A DNA stretch of 64,000 nt from Sialis fuliginosa. Lineage: Eukaryota > Arthropoda > Insecta > Megaloptera > Sialidae. The stretch is from assembly GCA_961205875.1 (NCBI GenBank), contig OY540812.1, forward strand, positions 16,740,001-16,804,000. Direction: 5' to 3'. The notes under the pieces were generated by a model. It saw only the letters and a list, made by a program, of their open reading frames with translations. It had not been told where the DNA came from and searched no databases. Shown here piece after piece: positions 32,290 to 44,754 of the stretch; the first letter of the stretch is position 1, and every line of letters begins with the position of its first letter. A program made the translations under genes and the position numbers.

Positions 32290-33256
32290 ACATTGTAACA
32301 AAAACGATTATATATGTTCAGTTAAAACACCAAATTTTTAAAATACCTATGTGCATACCTACATAATATAACGAAATACGTGTATAATTACTAAATAGCA
32401 AGTATTTATATTATTTTGATTTTTGTATTATTTTTAATATTAGCAAGTACTACGCCACTGGGCTTATGATAACTGAGCGATTGTTAGTTATGACAGCATC
32501 GCTTTAGGTCAGCGATAAGAAAATATTTTTTTTTCGAATGCATTTATTTACAAACATCCGCGGAAGCTGTAGTATTTTTTATCTTCCGTTAAAAGATTAC
32601 AATAATTCATTCATCTATCCCTTCCTAGCCGCGGTTGTATCAAACGGTTGTCTGTTCTAACATAAAATACTTACTTTTAATTCAAATTAAAGTTATACGC
32701 ATATTTCCACAACTAGGTTATTTCTAAATAAAATAAAGAGTAAATAACATTTTAAAATTTATATTTAGTTCAATATACGATAATAATTATCTAATCATAA
32801 AATTTTATATTGTAAATGCCGCATCTATCTAATTTTTAAATGCCAAAAAAATAAATTAAGAAATATGTGCGTTATTAAATAAATAAATATAATATATGTC
32901 TATGCAGCAAATAAGTTAATTGATTTTGTAAACATTTTTTTTATAAACTTAATGGGCTTCGGGTAATAAGTATGAGTAAGGAGTAAAACATACAACGCTT
33001 ACGAATTATCGTTAACTGAGCCATGTTGACCACAAAATTCACTGAATTTCGTAGCTAGTACACACGCACCCGGATGGGGTACGTACGCTTTTACGCATCC
33101 ATAATAGAACAAATACACCCGCCAGTATACAATACACACTCCTAACAGACATAAAAGGTGGATGAATTTATATAAGCCTGTGTTCGTGCCTGTTTTAGGT
33201 GTATTTGTTCTATGGAAATTTATTGTGGGCACGTATCACACTATCCAGACATATAT
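32290..33256. other. Gene-free stretch with a small foldback
   Basis: AGAACAAATACACC near 33106 and its reverse complement GGTGTATTTGTTCT near 33197 form a small inverted repeat of about 120 bp. The minus-strand open frame over it is not convincing. Confidence 0.5.
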
Positions 33257-34095
33257 ACAGGATTCCCCAGCATTACTGATGTCAACATTTAGATTCTCTT
33301 AATATTGGTTCTCATGAGTTTTTCTAGATATTTTGTATGGTGTGTGTATTCAAAGTGTTCATTATTATATTGTTTACATTGTGTGAAAGTTTTATTACAA
33401 AACATAATTGCAATAGTGTCTAATCATAATGGAAGCTAGAGTAACAAAATGTGAAATGTTATCCTCTCGGCACGCTCAATCAGAAATTTTATTTTCTGAT
33501 GAGAAAAAGGATTCTTTTCAGGATGCTCACAATCACAAATAGTTGTCTAACGTTTCCAGAATGTCTCTCGTGTAATAGTTTGGGGAGCATTATCAAAAAA
33601 GGTAAATTACCGATACACTTTATGGAGACAGGGGTAAAAGTTAATCAAAATTATTATATCAAGACAGTTTTAAAGAAACATTTGCTACCTTATGCCAAGA
33701 ACTATTATTGCTTATTATTATTACATAAGGCAAAAATGACAATTGAGTGGTTAAAAGAGGATATCCCTGATTTTATCGAACCATCTGAATAGCCTGCTTC
33801 TCCTCTAGATTTGGATTATTTTGAATGGGGCTATATACTAGGAAAACTGGGCAATGTGAAACGCTTCAAAATTAATGAATTTAAAGAACTTTTGATTAAG
33901 ATTTGGGATGAAATTCCATAAGATGCGAGCCTCAAAACGAATGAAACTCGTAATTCGTGAAAAAGGAGATAGATTTGAACTGAATTAATTTTATGTAACC
34001 TCCATAATGTATTGTTGAAAATTTTTTCATAAATAAATATAGTTTCCTCAAAATTCACTCATTTATTTGACATTAGTAAAGCTGAAGAATCCTGT
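33257..34095 (+). pseudogene. Mariner-family transposon with broken transposase
   Basis: TIR-like ends ACAGGATTCCCCAGC and GCTGAAGAATCCTGT. The plus strand from about 33450 to 33960 reads as the catalytic half of a mariner-type transposase in several frames: FSDEK (first acidic residue), KKGKLPIHFMETGVKVNQ, LKKHLLPYAK, HKAKMTIEWLKEDIPDF, then LDYFEWGYILGKL. The second catalytic Asp motif before HKAK is lost, and there are several stops and frameshifts. The N-terminal DNA-binding half is deleted; total length is about 0.84 kb against the usual 1.3 kb. Confidence 0.88.
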
Positions 34096-35814
34096 ATATT
34101 ATATAGCGATGAAATTCAGTGCATTTCTTACTCGAGTATCCACATTTATTCACCAATAGTACTCATCAGTGCAATACAGTTATTAAAAATTACAAAATTA
34201 CAGATTATTTGAAATAATGATATTTAATAGTTCTTACTCTAATCAAAAATATCGGTTAATTTGTCACATTACTATGATGTCATTATTTTTATCTAGACTT
34301 GAAATTATTTAGAACAATGTGAAATAATCTTATCTATTATTTATTAAATAATTGCACCATCAGACATATTTTAAATAGTTACAATAACATAGAAACAAAT
34401 ATTTTATTTTTTTAAATACAACTGTGAGGATATTAAATAATAAAAATTTTAAGAAAATTAATGAATTTTCACCTTAGGTTTTTTATATACCTACTTTTCT
34501 TGTAATAATAGTAAGTACATATTACTAAAATGTACTTGCTTTGATTTGATTATTTAATTAATTAATTAATGAGTTTATAGGTATTTACAGAACAATAGAA
34601 GAAACTTGAACTCACATAAAGTAAATCAAAAAATAGTTTTATTAACCTATAATCTATACTACCATTTAATTAAGATTACATATAGTGTATTTATTCTAGT
34701 ACCGAATTAAGATATTTTATACTAATTGTTTTTCAAAAATTACGTAATTTAACTATTATATGAATGCAATGATCGCATATGTGAGTACTATATGAATAAA
34801 ATAGAACTTTATCTTTAAAACTTCCAAAAGTTTTTTAAAACTATTTTCTTAAATTTAGTTTTCAGAAAATTAAATTAGAAACAGTATTTTGCGCGAGGCA
34901 CTAAAATACTCTATAATCCAGCCCTGTGTAGATTATCATAATAGTAATAAAATACATATTGAGTTGCAGATTCAAATGACCGATATATTTCCTTCTGGAA
35001 ATGTAGGTGTCTTGATGTGAAAGAATTCAAGCAGTAAAATTTCTAGTTATAAGATGTAATAAAAACACATAATAATAAATTTACATACTATTGTATTGTT
35101 GCAAATGATTTTTTTTTCAAGTTATTTATTTGTATTTGCTATAAATGTTAATATTTTTTCGAAGATAATGTAAAGTTATAGGTTTTATTTAATTACAAGC
35201 TTTTGACATTTTTGTAAATAGTATGGAAGATTTTTGGACTTTTGTAAGGGTTTGTAAGATTATAGCGACCCTCTCCCTTCTTGAAAATTTCCTCTTTTTT
35301 AATTGACAACAGTATAAGTATCAATTATTTTTACTGTATACTAAACCCTGAACGTAATTTTAAGGTCAAAAGAAAACATGATTTTTTTTCCAAAGAAAGA
35401 TGCGAATAATTATATTAGCGAAAAATTGATTTCCTTCATTGTAAGTAAAATTTTTTGACTTTTGGAAGACTCGTTAAATTCAACTAAAGAAGTTTAATAT
35501 TTTCAATTTTATATTTAATTAATAAATAAAATATTGCAAAATTTAAAAAGAATAGATTATATTTAAAAATTGAAAAAGAGAGATTTGGACCGAAGCTGCA
35601 CCGGAAAATGAATTACGGTTTGCGTTCCTGACAAAAACCGGCATTTATAAAATATTTTATTATTTTTTTTTTTATTTTAATTTTACCAGAATTACTACTA
35701 AATCACCAATCTTACAAATTCTCACATTTTTGCAACCACTAATCACAAAATCAATTTATACCACAATCATAACAAAAACACTACCGCGTATTAAACAATA
35801 ATTCCCGACATGCT
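34096..35814. other. Gene-free AT-rich stretch
   Basis: No supported feature apart from homopolymer and short AT repeats. Confidence 0.5.
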
Positions 35815-36020
35815 CGCGCTATATTATCCCGTCTGTCCACACGCGTGTACTCCAGACCGCTCCGAGACACCGTGTGATAACTTAACGTCCGCTAGACAGA
35901 CTGACTTACTAGACCTAACCGCGAACTAACTACATATCGCGCTCGCGAACATCTGTGTGTATGTGTGCGTGTGTGTGTGGCGCGCGCCCGAATGGTGGGC
36001 GTGATGTCAGCGCGTCAAGT
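35815..36020 (-). promoter_or_regulatory. CpG-rich patch with initiator motif: candidate minus-strand promoter
   Basis: A sharp island of CpG-rich sequence (TCGCGCTCGCGAAC, GCGCGCGCCCGAAT) with a (TG)n run, in otherwise AT-rich DNA. On the minus strand TCAGTC at 35904-35899 matches the arthropod initiator TCAKTY. The next minus-strand coding frame starts 3.7 kb downstream at 32209. It may instead be the end of an unrecognised transposon. Confidence 0.35.
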
Positions 36021-36025
36021 TGGAA

Positions 36026-37443
36026 CACTTATATTTGATAATGCTTCCGGAAGATTCCGGGTTATATTTATTAAAGAGTTTGTGTATATTTTTTTATATA
36101 TTAATGTTTTGTTATATAGTTGGTAATGTATATGTGTTTGAACTAATGCGTAGCAAATATGTTATTTGGTTAGGTGCCAATTTTTTTGTTACAAATGATA
36201 GAATCAAAGGAAAATATAAATACAAAATAATAATAGGAATGTCGGGTATTACAAAAAATTTACTCTAGAGTAAAAGCTACGAGGTGTCAAATTTTTATGA
36301 ATTTGTTCGGGATTTTAGAGCATAGGGGAACTAGAGGGTGGCTCTGCCCCGGGTGCCAAGTTACAGGGGGGGGGGCAAAATGAGAAGAGAAGAGAAGAGA
36401 GAGTTTGATTTTTCGCCCCAAGTACCAATCTTCCTTAGTCTGCCACTGGTGGTAATAAATGAAAATTATGCTATGCATTTTATGATGTACTCATGTCACC
36501 AGTGCTTTTAGATCACTTACTACACAATTTTTCAAAAATTAAGCTTTAAGTTAGATATAAAATCCCAATGTGTGAACCTGGGGGCCGAACCTATGCTTCC
36601 CGGGTCTCTATTCCCCTCGGTGATCCACGTCAGGTGGCGGGTTTGTGAAGCATTAACTGGCTGCATATGTAAATTAATGTAAAAAAATTTTTGCGAAAAA
36701 CATATATGAATGTGACATACCAAATAAAAAAATTTAAAATTCAAACCGTATACAGTTCACCCGTTCCGTAAAAAAGAGATAAGCCGCGGCCGTCATTATC
36801 TTTCAGCGGACTGATGACTGACAACAGAGGTTGTTTTAATATTGATACATTATCGTTTGCTGCAGAAATCGCAACGAATTGCTTGTGAATTGGCAACAAT
36901 CAGTGGACTGTAACATGGTGCTTACTGTTACCTTAAATATATGAGAACAGGGGTTATTTTAATGTGTAGTAGTAGTATTATAGGATAGTATTTTGTTCTG
37001 TAGTTGAAAACTGTAGTTATAAAAGCTAATTTGTGTAGTTGACAAATTGCAAAAAGGTATTTGCAGTTAAAAAATTTTCTTAAGATAATCTATAGAATCA
37101 TATTGAAATAAACCGAAAATAAAATTGATATCTTTTTGTTAAAATTTAAGCTGGTTTTATCTCGGTCTCGTGTAAAGCCCTACCAATTGTTAATTAATAA
37201 TGAATACATTTAAAATATGACAACTACGAAAAATATAACTTCATAATTCTTTATATGGAGAAGATATAACTGAACAAATGTAATCTATAGAAAATAAACA
37301 TTTCAAGATGTATTAAAAGTTTTATTATTATTTATTTAATTATTGATATGTCTAGTGAGTAATTAATATCAATTTAGACGCTTATTGCATTATATTGAAA
37401 AACTGATGTCTGACTCTTAAGATAAGTAAAAGATGCTTAAGTA
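36026..37443. other. Mixed repeat sequence with second copy of the AGGGGTTATTTTA MITE
   Basis: About 36952-37088 repeats the 9063-9300 element (AGGGGTTATTTTAATGTGTA, AAAGCTAATTTGTGTAG), with a degraded right end. Around 36310-36450 lies a GC-rich fragment ending GTCTGCCACTGG that looks like the end of another transposon. Confidence 0.5.
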
Positions 37444-37961
37444 AGGTACTGGCACCAGTTATGGCTACTATAAAAGCAAGGTTTACTGTTTTTGTGATTG
37501 ACGGGCTTATTTTTGTAATTCTCATGAACTCATGTTACTAATAAAACAAGTAAACTCTTTATTTAATCAATTTAATTACCAAAGTCCGCAAATATAGTTT
37601 GCTTTTTAAATTATAGCCTTTTATTTTGATCATGTTTTTTCTTCAGTAATGGATAAAGTAAAACCCGTAATGAGCATGCAGTGATGGACACTTACTAATG
37701 ACAAAATGATAAGTACTACGACACAAAAGATATAAAAGAAAGAATCAATAAATAAATTATACTTATAATTAGTTTAAATGTCCACCATTTTGCCACCAAT
37801 TGGCTAATTGTCATCAAATCACGCTGTAAGACAGTTAAATGTATATAGATTAATATTCAGAAATGGTAGTAATCAAAGATCACCAAATATTTATAATTCA
37901 GTATATTTAATTTAAAAAATAGCCATTACTGGGGTCATATCCAAGACTGGTGCCAGCACCT
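37444..37961 (+). mobile_element. TA-flanked MITE family A, copy 3
   Basis: Starts AGGTACTGGCACCAGTTATG and ends CTGGTGCCAGCACCT with TA on both sides; about 518 bp, colinear with 9738-10228. Confidence 0.88.
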
Positions 37962-38559
37962 TATCACCATTTATAATTTGTCTATACCATTATTTAAGAA
38001 ATTGCACGTGTAACAATTGTTTATGAACTTCTGATACATAATTATACATGTGTATACACATAAATGGTGATATGTTTAAAAGTCTCGGCTTGGCGAACAC
38101 CTGATATTGCAGATTGGCCAAAGGCGCGGCTGTCGCAGGATTCGCGTAGGCGTAACAGCATCTCCAGATCAGTGTCACATTATTATAAAATGAATTATTG
38201 CCCTTACAATTGTCACACATGCAAATGCATTCTATATGCTCCTCTTCCTCTATTTCATGTAGTTAAATTGGATGTGATTTAAATTATTCAAATGTAAATA
38301 AAATCTGACTGGTTTGGTTTTTATCTTATTGTTGAAAGGTATCAGGTTTGCATGAATAATTTTATAAAATATTCAGATGAAATTATAAATTGTTTTCGAC
38401 AAATAAATTAGCTGCTTAGAAGCTAAAGTGAAGTTGTTGTACATTTTTGTAGATTTTTTTATTTTGAAATTTTAATATTGGATTGATGAAATAAAAATAA
38501 TTTGTTTTCAATATAAGTTCCAAAACTCGTTCGTTCCATTTTAAAAAGTAATAGAGATG

Positions 38560-38708
38560 TAGTGGATTTTGAAAGAATTTCTGGCATTCTTTCGTATTTT
38601 AATGTCAGTTTTCAGCAAAATTCGCTCAATTATAATATGATTGAGCGAGTTTTGCTCAAAACTGACATTACAATGTGAAAGAATGACAACAATTCTTTCA
38701 AAATCCGC
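38560..38708. repeat. Hairpin-forming foldback of about 150 bp
   Basis: TGGATTTTGAAAGAATT at the left pairs with AATTCTTTCAAAATCC at the right, and inner arms TTCGCTCAAT / ATTGAGCGAG flank a loop of roughly nine bases (TATAATATG). Almost the whole element can fold into one stem. Confidence 0.8.
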
Positions 38709-39555
38709 GAAGAGCTTCAGATCACGGCCCTGTCAGCCCCCCTCCCTACAATATAGATAATCTATATATGTAAACAACTCAACTGATAGAAACAAATACA
38801 TATTATTATTATGCTAGCTTAGAAGTTTTGTTCATATGAGACATAATTTGATCAGATACAGTGGTAATCGAAGTGAGATCGAACAGTTTGATAACTTCTG
38901 TATATGTAACCCGTACAAAATTAGAATATATTTAATGTAGGCACTCACATTTAATCAAGCGAGATAATGATTTTTTACCATATTAAAACATGTTATAAAC
39001 ATTAAAACAATACATTGAAAATTATTTATTACTGATTGTTCAAAACAAGCAGCTATCTGTAGGTTATTTATGTATGTTATATTATCAAAATACAATTAAA
39101 TACAGTCTATAGAAATTGTATTGAATGAATATTGAAAAGAATTACAAGACAGCCTATTCCAATAACAATAGAAAGCGGTCCCCAATCGTCAGTGATACTC
39201 AAAATGTAAGTACTATAAAACACAAGAAATATATTTTTTTATAATATCTATATTATATTACCTCATACATTTTGGATTTTTAAAATGTTTAACTTAAGTT
39301 ATTATTGTAGCAAATATTTCTTAGGTATTTATAATTATTTTAGATAAAGTTTTACAAAATTATCTCAGTGTTTCCTGTTTTGTAAAATAAATAAATACAT
39401 ATTGCATTGTTGTTCTTATCAACCTTTAAACTAGATAATTTCTGTAGTAGATTAAACAAGCACTGCGCATACACCTGTATCTACAAACATAGTGGTTCTG
39501 AAACTATGATTAGTTACACTTATAGAATGCTTTATTCATATTTTGTAAATTTACA
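38709..39555. other. AT-rich stretch, nothing recognised
   Basis: No open frame or repeat that I can classify. Confidence 0.5.
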
Positions 39556-40405
39556 TCCTTAATATATATAAAGCTCAACGTCTCTCTGTCTGTCTGTCTG
39601 TCTGTCTGTCCGTTCGTGCGCTTATCACTTGAGAACCACTTATCCGATTTACGTGTTTTTTTTTTTTAATTCATAGGTACGTTCTCTGGCCAGGTTATAG
39701 GCTATATTTTTTTATGTTAGGTAACATAAGAACTAAGCAGTGACGATAATAGTAAATCAAGTCGGAAAAAAGTTTGCCGTCGGCGCGCTGTTTTGTAATA
39801 CGCTGCTTAAACCGTTCAATATAGAACAAAATAATGTATTAAAGAATTGTGTAGAATCAAAAGTTCTACAATTAAGTCTGCGACACTATATATCTAACTT
39901 TTGTATTTAAGCCACAATGACTGCTTTTATGTTACAAAGAAAATTTAAAATATTTGGGTTCTGTTTACGTGGATTTATGACCTGCAAAACATTAATCCTT
40001 ATCGAAATAAATGATTTCATCGTCATAAGTACTTAATGTAGATATAATTTGCCCTTTACAGAATCCAATTTGGTCTTTTGGTTTAGGAAATAACGTGAAA
40101 TATAAATACAATAACATATTCTTCGCGGGAATTCGCGCGAACTATGTGTCGCGGGGAGAGGGAAGATCAGCGTTCGGCCGGCAGTTGTTTATTTTGTTTT
40201 CAATTATTAACTTTTAAATTTAAACAGAACACAAATTATTTGTAATTTTTGTTCTGATTTGTTTTTTTTTAGGTACGTTAGGTTGTGATTAGTTATTATT
40301 ACGATAATAATTAATCGTGTTTGTACTTAATTCAACAATATTTTGCAAAAATCTTAAACAATAATTCCGTAGTCCAAGCGGGCGAAGCCGCGTGGGCCCA
40401 GCTAG
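39556..40405 (+). mobile_element. Non-autonomous Helitron, full-length
   Basis: Starts TCCTTAATATATATAAAGC directly after an A and ends with the GC hairpin GCGGGCGAAGCCGCGTGGGC followed by CTAG and then T. TC at the 5' end, CTRR at the 3' end and insertion between A and T are the Helitron rules. A (TCTG)n run lies near its 5' end. No Rep/helicase frame, so it is non-autonomous. Confidence 0.85.
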
Positions 40406-41170
40406 TTACATATAAGTATGTATTTTTTATTAATCAGTATTTTACTTATAATTAAAAAATAAAATGTTATATTGATGGCAACGCTGATTATTTAAAAATA
40501 AAAGTATATAAATGTTGATAACCACTGCAATAAATTATTAACATTTTAACACTTATGACTCCCTTCAACAGGAAAAGCATAAATTACATTTTATATGTAC
40601 TTATGTTTAAGTTTTATTTACAGAAGTTTTTAAGAAACGTGCCCTGGGAAATTGAATATAAGTATACTTGTAGACGCGCATTAGGGACACTTTAGATGGG
40701 CATTTTTTTAAACATGGTTATCTATTTATTTGTAAAGATATTTTACTACATATCTTTATTGTCCATCTATCAATTTGACTATCCGGATATAAGAGATTAA
40801 TTCTGTACATAAATTACAGAAATGATATAAATCAATATAAAAAATTAAATTAAACGTATTATTAACAATAAGAATAAATAAATAAAAATAACAATAAATA
40901 TCTAGTATCTGACTGTTTTTTGAGTCTTAATATCTTTTGATAGTTTTTGGAATTTTTGTTTGTCCGTGTAGTATTTGTTTCATTTAAACTCGAAAACTAT
41001 TAAACCGATTTTGACGCGATTTTCATTGTTAGAAGGCCTACAAAAAACATAACAAAACAAACATGTCACAGTATAGAGATAATAAGATACCTACGAGTTC
41101 AGAGTTTTAGAGTAACCAGGTGCATGGACATTCATAAATTTAGAAATAAACACGGAAGAGGCTATGGAAG
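40406..41170. other. AT-rich stretch, nothing recognised
   Basis: The sequence near 40920-41060 (TTGTCCGTGTAGTATTTG, CTCGAAAACTATTAAACC) resembles transposon-derived text, but no ends were found. Confidence 0.4.
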
Positions 41171-41325
41171 CAGTGGCGGACTAGGAAAAGGATGGCACCT
41201 TAAAAAATCTGGTTATATTTTTTATTAATATTAATAGTTTATTTATTTTCAAATTTTATTATTTTTTACGATTATACTAATCTAATCTAAGGGAATTTTT
41301 AATGGGAAAATAGAACCGAGGCGCC

Positions 41326-42901
41326 CATGGGCGTAGCCAGGATTTTGTTCAGGGGGGGGCAAAAAATTTTTTTTTGAAACCGATTGGTCGGCGCGTTTTG
41401 CCTAGTACCCCGAGGTAATAAAAGAGGGGTAAGCAAAAAAAGCTCTCACATTATTATGGTAACCTTACCTAAAAAATTTTATAAAAAATTTTATAAAAAA
41501 ATTTTTTAATAAAAATATTTTCAGTGGACCTCAAATTTTTGGCGTCTGGGACCTCGAAATGTGTAAGAACGACTCTGATAAATGGCCATTAATGTAAACA
41601 AAATTTGGTAAATCCTTTTTTTCTTAAATTAAATTCTATCGTTTCGTTGCAACTAGGAACTTTGGATCGTGAAAATCCGTGATTTTCATTAACTTAATAA
41701 ATCAATTTTTTGGTGTGTTCTTGATTATTATCGAGGAATTATAAAAGAGCTAGGAAAAAATTAACATTTTCATTATTTATTATATATAGGTGCGCAAAAA
41801 GTAACAATGAAAAGTCATTCTTTTTTTCATTTCTTCTTTTATTTTCGCCACATTTTTTTAAATCAATTAAATTTATATGTATGTGCATATCTTTTTGAAG
41901 ACAAAATCCTCTACAAAAATGTACTCTACGTTGCTATTTTGGTGTTTTTATTTTTATTTATAATTTTTTTATTTAATGTAAAAAATCGATCTAATTTGAA
42001 TTGATAATACACATGTATAGTTGAAATATCAAAAAAACTTTTTTTTTGTATAAAAAGGATAAAAAGGCAATGACATGAATAGTTTACCCGCTATAACAAG
42101 AGATTGCAATAAAAAAAACAATGATATTTACATTTTCGAATCTAAAAATGTCAATATTTAGCCAATGAACTGATTCATTTGTTACTCTTATGTCCGGTAT
42201 CATTAAGGACCTAACAAATTTGTTAGCTAACAAACACTTTCAACTGAGGTATCAAACATATATGACAGTTCTTTTGGAGTTTGTTGATGACTTTGACAAG
42301 TTTCGCGCACGCGTTGAAGGTAAATACAAACGGCATTAAAACAGTGGTGATGTTATGAAAATTATTTTGTACGGTCAAAGATGCCAACTGTGTTACAATT
42401 AATTGAAGTGTCACTGCTCTAAATTCCATAACTAATCCATAGATACTAGTACAGTATTAATACCCCATATGAATGCAATTGCTAGCTAACAAATTTTGTT
42501 AGGTCCTTTATAATACCGGGCATTAGTTCACGAGCTAGGGGGTGGGGCAAGCGTCCCCCCTTGCCCATGCTTTGTGGGTAGTTATTTTAACACAAAACAC
42601 AGTTTTCACTGTTGCCAACACTGCGACCTTTGCCTTTAGGTGTTTTTATTTTATTTTTAATTTTACCTGATATTTTAGTTTACATGTAAAAATAAAAGAT
42701 TGTGATGATTGTGATTAAAAAAACTTTGGTATTTGATTTTCTGGATCCAAAATATAAATTTACGTTCAAAAATCCAATGGACATCATAGAAGTCTAGAAA
42801 TATCCCTGTTTGAACAATAATACTGATTTACTTATTACTTTTTGTCCACAAGCTAGGGGGGGGCAAGCGCCCCTCCCTGCCCCACCCTGGCTACGCCCAT
42901 G
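41326..42901. mobile_element. Middle TIR element of the nest
   Basis: Ends CATGGGCGTAGCCAGG and CCTGGCTACGCCCATG are perfect 16-bp inverted repeats, with poly-G/poly-C tracts just inside (AGGGGGGGGCA, GCCCCTCCCTGCCCC). No transposase frame is intact; the 65-codon open frame at 41807 is low-complexity. A second GCTAGGGGG...GGCAAGCG motif at 42533 and 42852 marks an internal repeat. Confidence 0.75.
42191..42522. mobile_element. MITE family B, copy 2 (innermost level of the nest)
   Basis: TGTCCGGTAT at the left and ATACCGGGCA at the right, with TTA on both sides. The arms carry a longer inverted repeat (GACCTAACAAATTTGTTAGC). Internal sequence matches 16947-17251. Confidence 0.85.
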
Positions 42902-43769
42902 GTCAGGCGCCCCTATCCTTTATTCCGCCACTGTACGGGAGGAACTTAGTCGTGGTTCAGTAAAATTTAAAAGTTAAAAGAAAGATATTGTAGTCCATCT
43001 AAAATATCTCTCATAAAATTATAAACGCTTCTTTCAATTTTAAACACCGAAAAGTTTAAACTTTATTTTCATTTGTAAACTTTATTTGCTGCTTCATAAA
43101 TACTCGTAATTTTGTCTGCATACAATTAGTTTACTTTTATGAAACATATAAGCTCATGAACGAGCTTTTTACGTTCTCAGAAACGAGAATCTGATGAAAA
43201 TTAAGATAGAGATTGAGCATGTATACATTTAAGAGACTAATAAATCTAAAATAATAAACTTTAATTCATATTGCGTAAAAAAGCAAGCTATACAAATACA
43301 AATAACAGTAATTTTAATGAAACGCATATATACTTGTAAGATACACATTGATCAATATATAAATAAATGGATGTATAAGGTAGATGTGCCAAACATCAGA
43401 ATGCGCCCATAATTGTTAAATGTATCTACATAGCTATAATAATATATTGCTATCAAAATTCTCTAAATCGTATGAAGCTTCATTAATAGGTTTATGGGTA
43501 CCATTATTTTCATGCTTCAGATTAAAGAATTTTAAAAAATATACACTTGAATCACTCTTTCTCATTATCTGAAGAAGTAATTATGCTTTTTACAATTTAG
43601 TCATACATATTTTTATTAGGTTTATAGTTAATAAATAATTATATAATTATAATATAATAATTAATTTGCAGTGTGCAATTTTTGCACATACACATATGTA
43701 TTTAAAATTATTTTATATACAGTTAAAGTTTTATTAGTAAAAATAAATAAAACAAATCAAGTATCATTT

Positions 43770-44053
43770 AGTGCGTTTACACAGCGCTGTTATTCCGGTT
43801 TTACTGTAACCGATGTAATAAAACTGGGTGTAAATGTTCGTGTAGATGGCACTTTACATCTGACATAACTAATCAGGTTTAAACTGCATGGATATAGTTA
43901 GTTCTATTTAGCCAACCCCCAAAAAATATAAGTATCTACGGAGTATAGAGATTTCATCGTAATGCACTTCGCATGTGTAAACAGCATCGCTTAAAACGGT
44001 TTAACTACATCGGTTACAGTAAAACCGGAACATCAACGCTGTGTAAACGTACT
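43770..44053. mobile_element. MITE family C, copy 1
   Basis: AGTGCGTTTACACAGCG...TTCCGGTTTTACTGTAACCG at the left is inverted at the right (CGGTTACAGTAAAACCGGAA...CGCTGTGTAAACGTACT). About 284 bp, no coding capacity. Confidence 0.85.
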
Positions 44054-44754
44054 TATTGACTAAAATTTAAATCACTGGTTTACAACTCTGTACTTGTAGT
44101 TACAAATATATTACGTTAGTAGCATTGGACGCATTTACCCTACGTATATGTGTGAATGCAATATATATTAAATGAATGAGTATCGCCGAACCGGTTAGAA
44201 TTCTGTTTATTTTTTAACAGAACTAATTTAATCAGATTTAAACACTATTAACTGAATCATTTGTAGTGATCTGACTCCGACATGATTTGTTTTCTAGACC
44301 TAATGAACTTTTGACTCATATAATATAAATCTATTTACTTGTAAAGAAGTTAAGTTTGCTTAATTTATTTATTTTTAAATTCCTGAGGAATGTTAACATT
44401 TCTAAACAAGCGCGTTTAAAAGTATATAAACTATTCTAAATATCTACCGCATTAAAATACAAGAAATATGATTTTAATATATTTTAACAGAAAAATCCTG
44501 TTGAAGAAATTCTTTAAATGCCCTCGATTTTTATAGAGCTCAACTGAATTTTTGAAATGCAAGCAATTATTATATTATAGAGTAGATTGTTGATTATAAA
44601 ATGCATTCTACATTTAACTCATTGTAGTAAATATCATAACATTGTAAATAATACAAACAACAAAATTACCAATAATTTTTCATTATAATTCAATTAATAT
44701 AATTATCTTCTTATGATACTTGATACACGACACAAAGTCTAGTCTACATACATA

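Larger units (their letters stand above)
41171..42933. mobile_element. Outer element of a three-level transposon nest
   Basis: CAGTGGCGGACTAGGAAAAG at the left and ATCCTTTATTCCGCCACTG at the right are inverted ends of an old short element. It has been split by the inner element at 41326-42901. Confidence 0.7.

Noticed and set aside
32999..33232. 77-codon minus-strand frame with a hydrophobic segment
   Set aside because: It overlaps a small inverted repeat, has no start context or splice signal support and no family resemblance.
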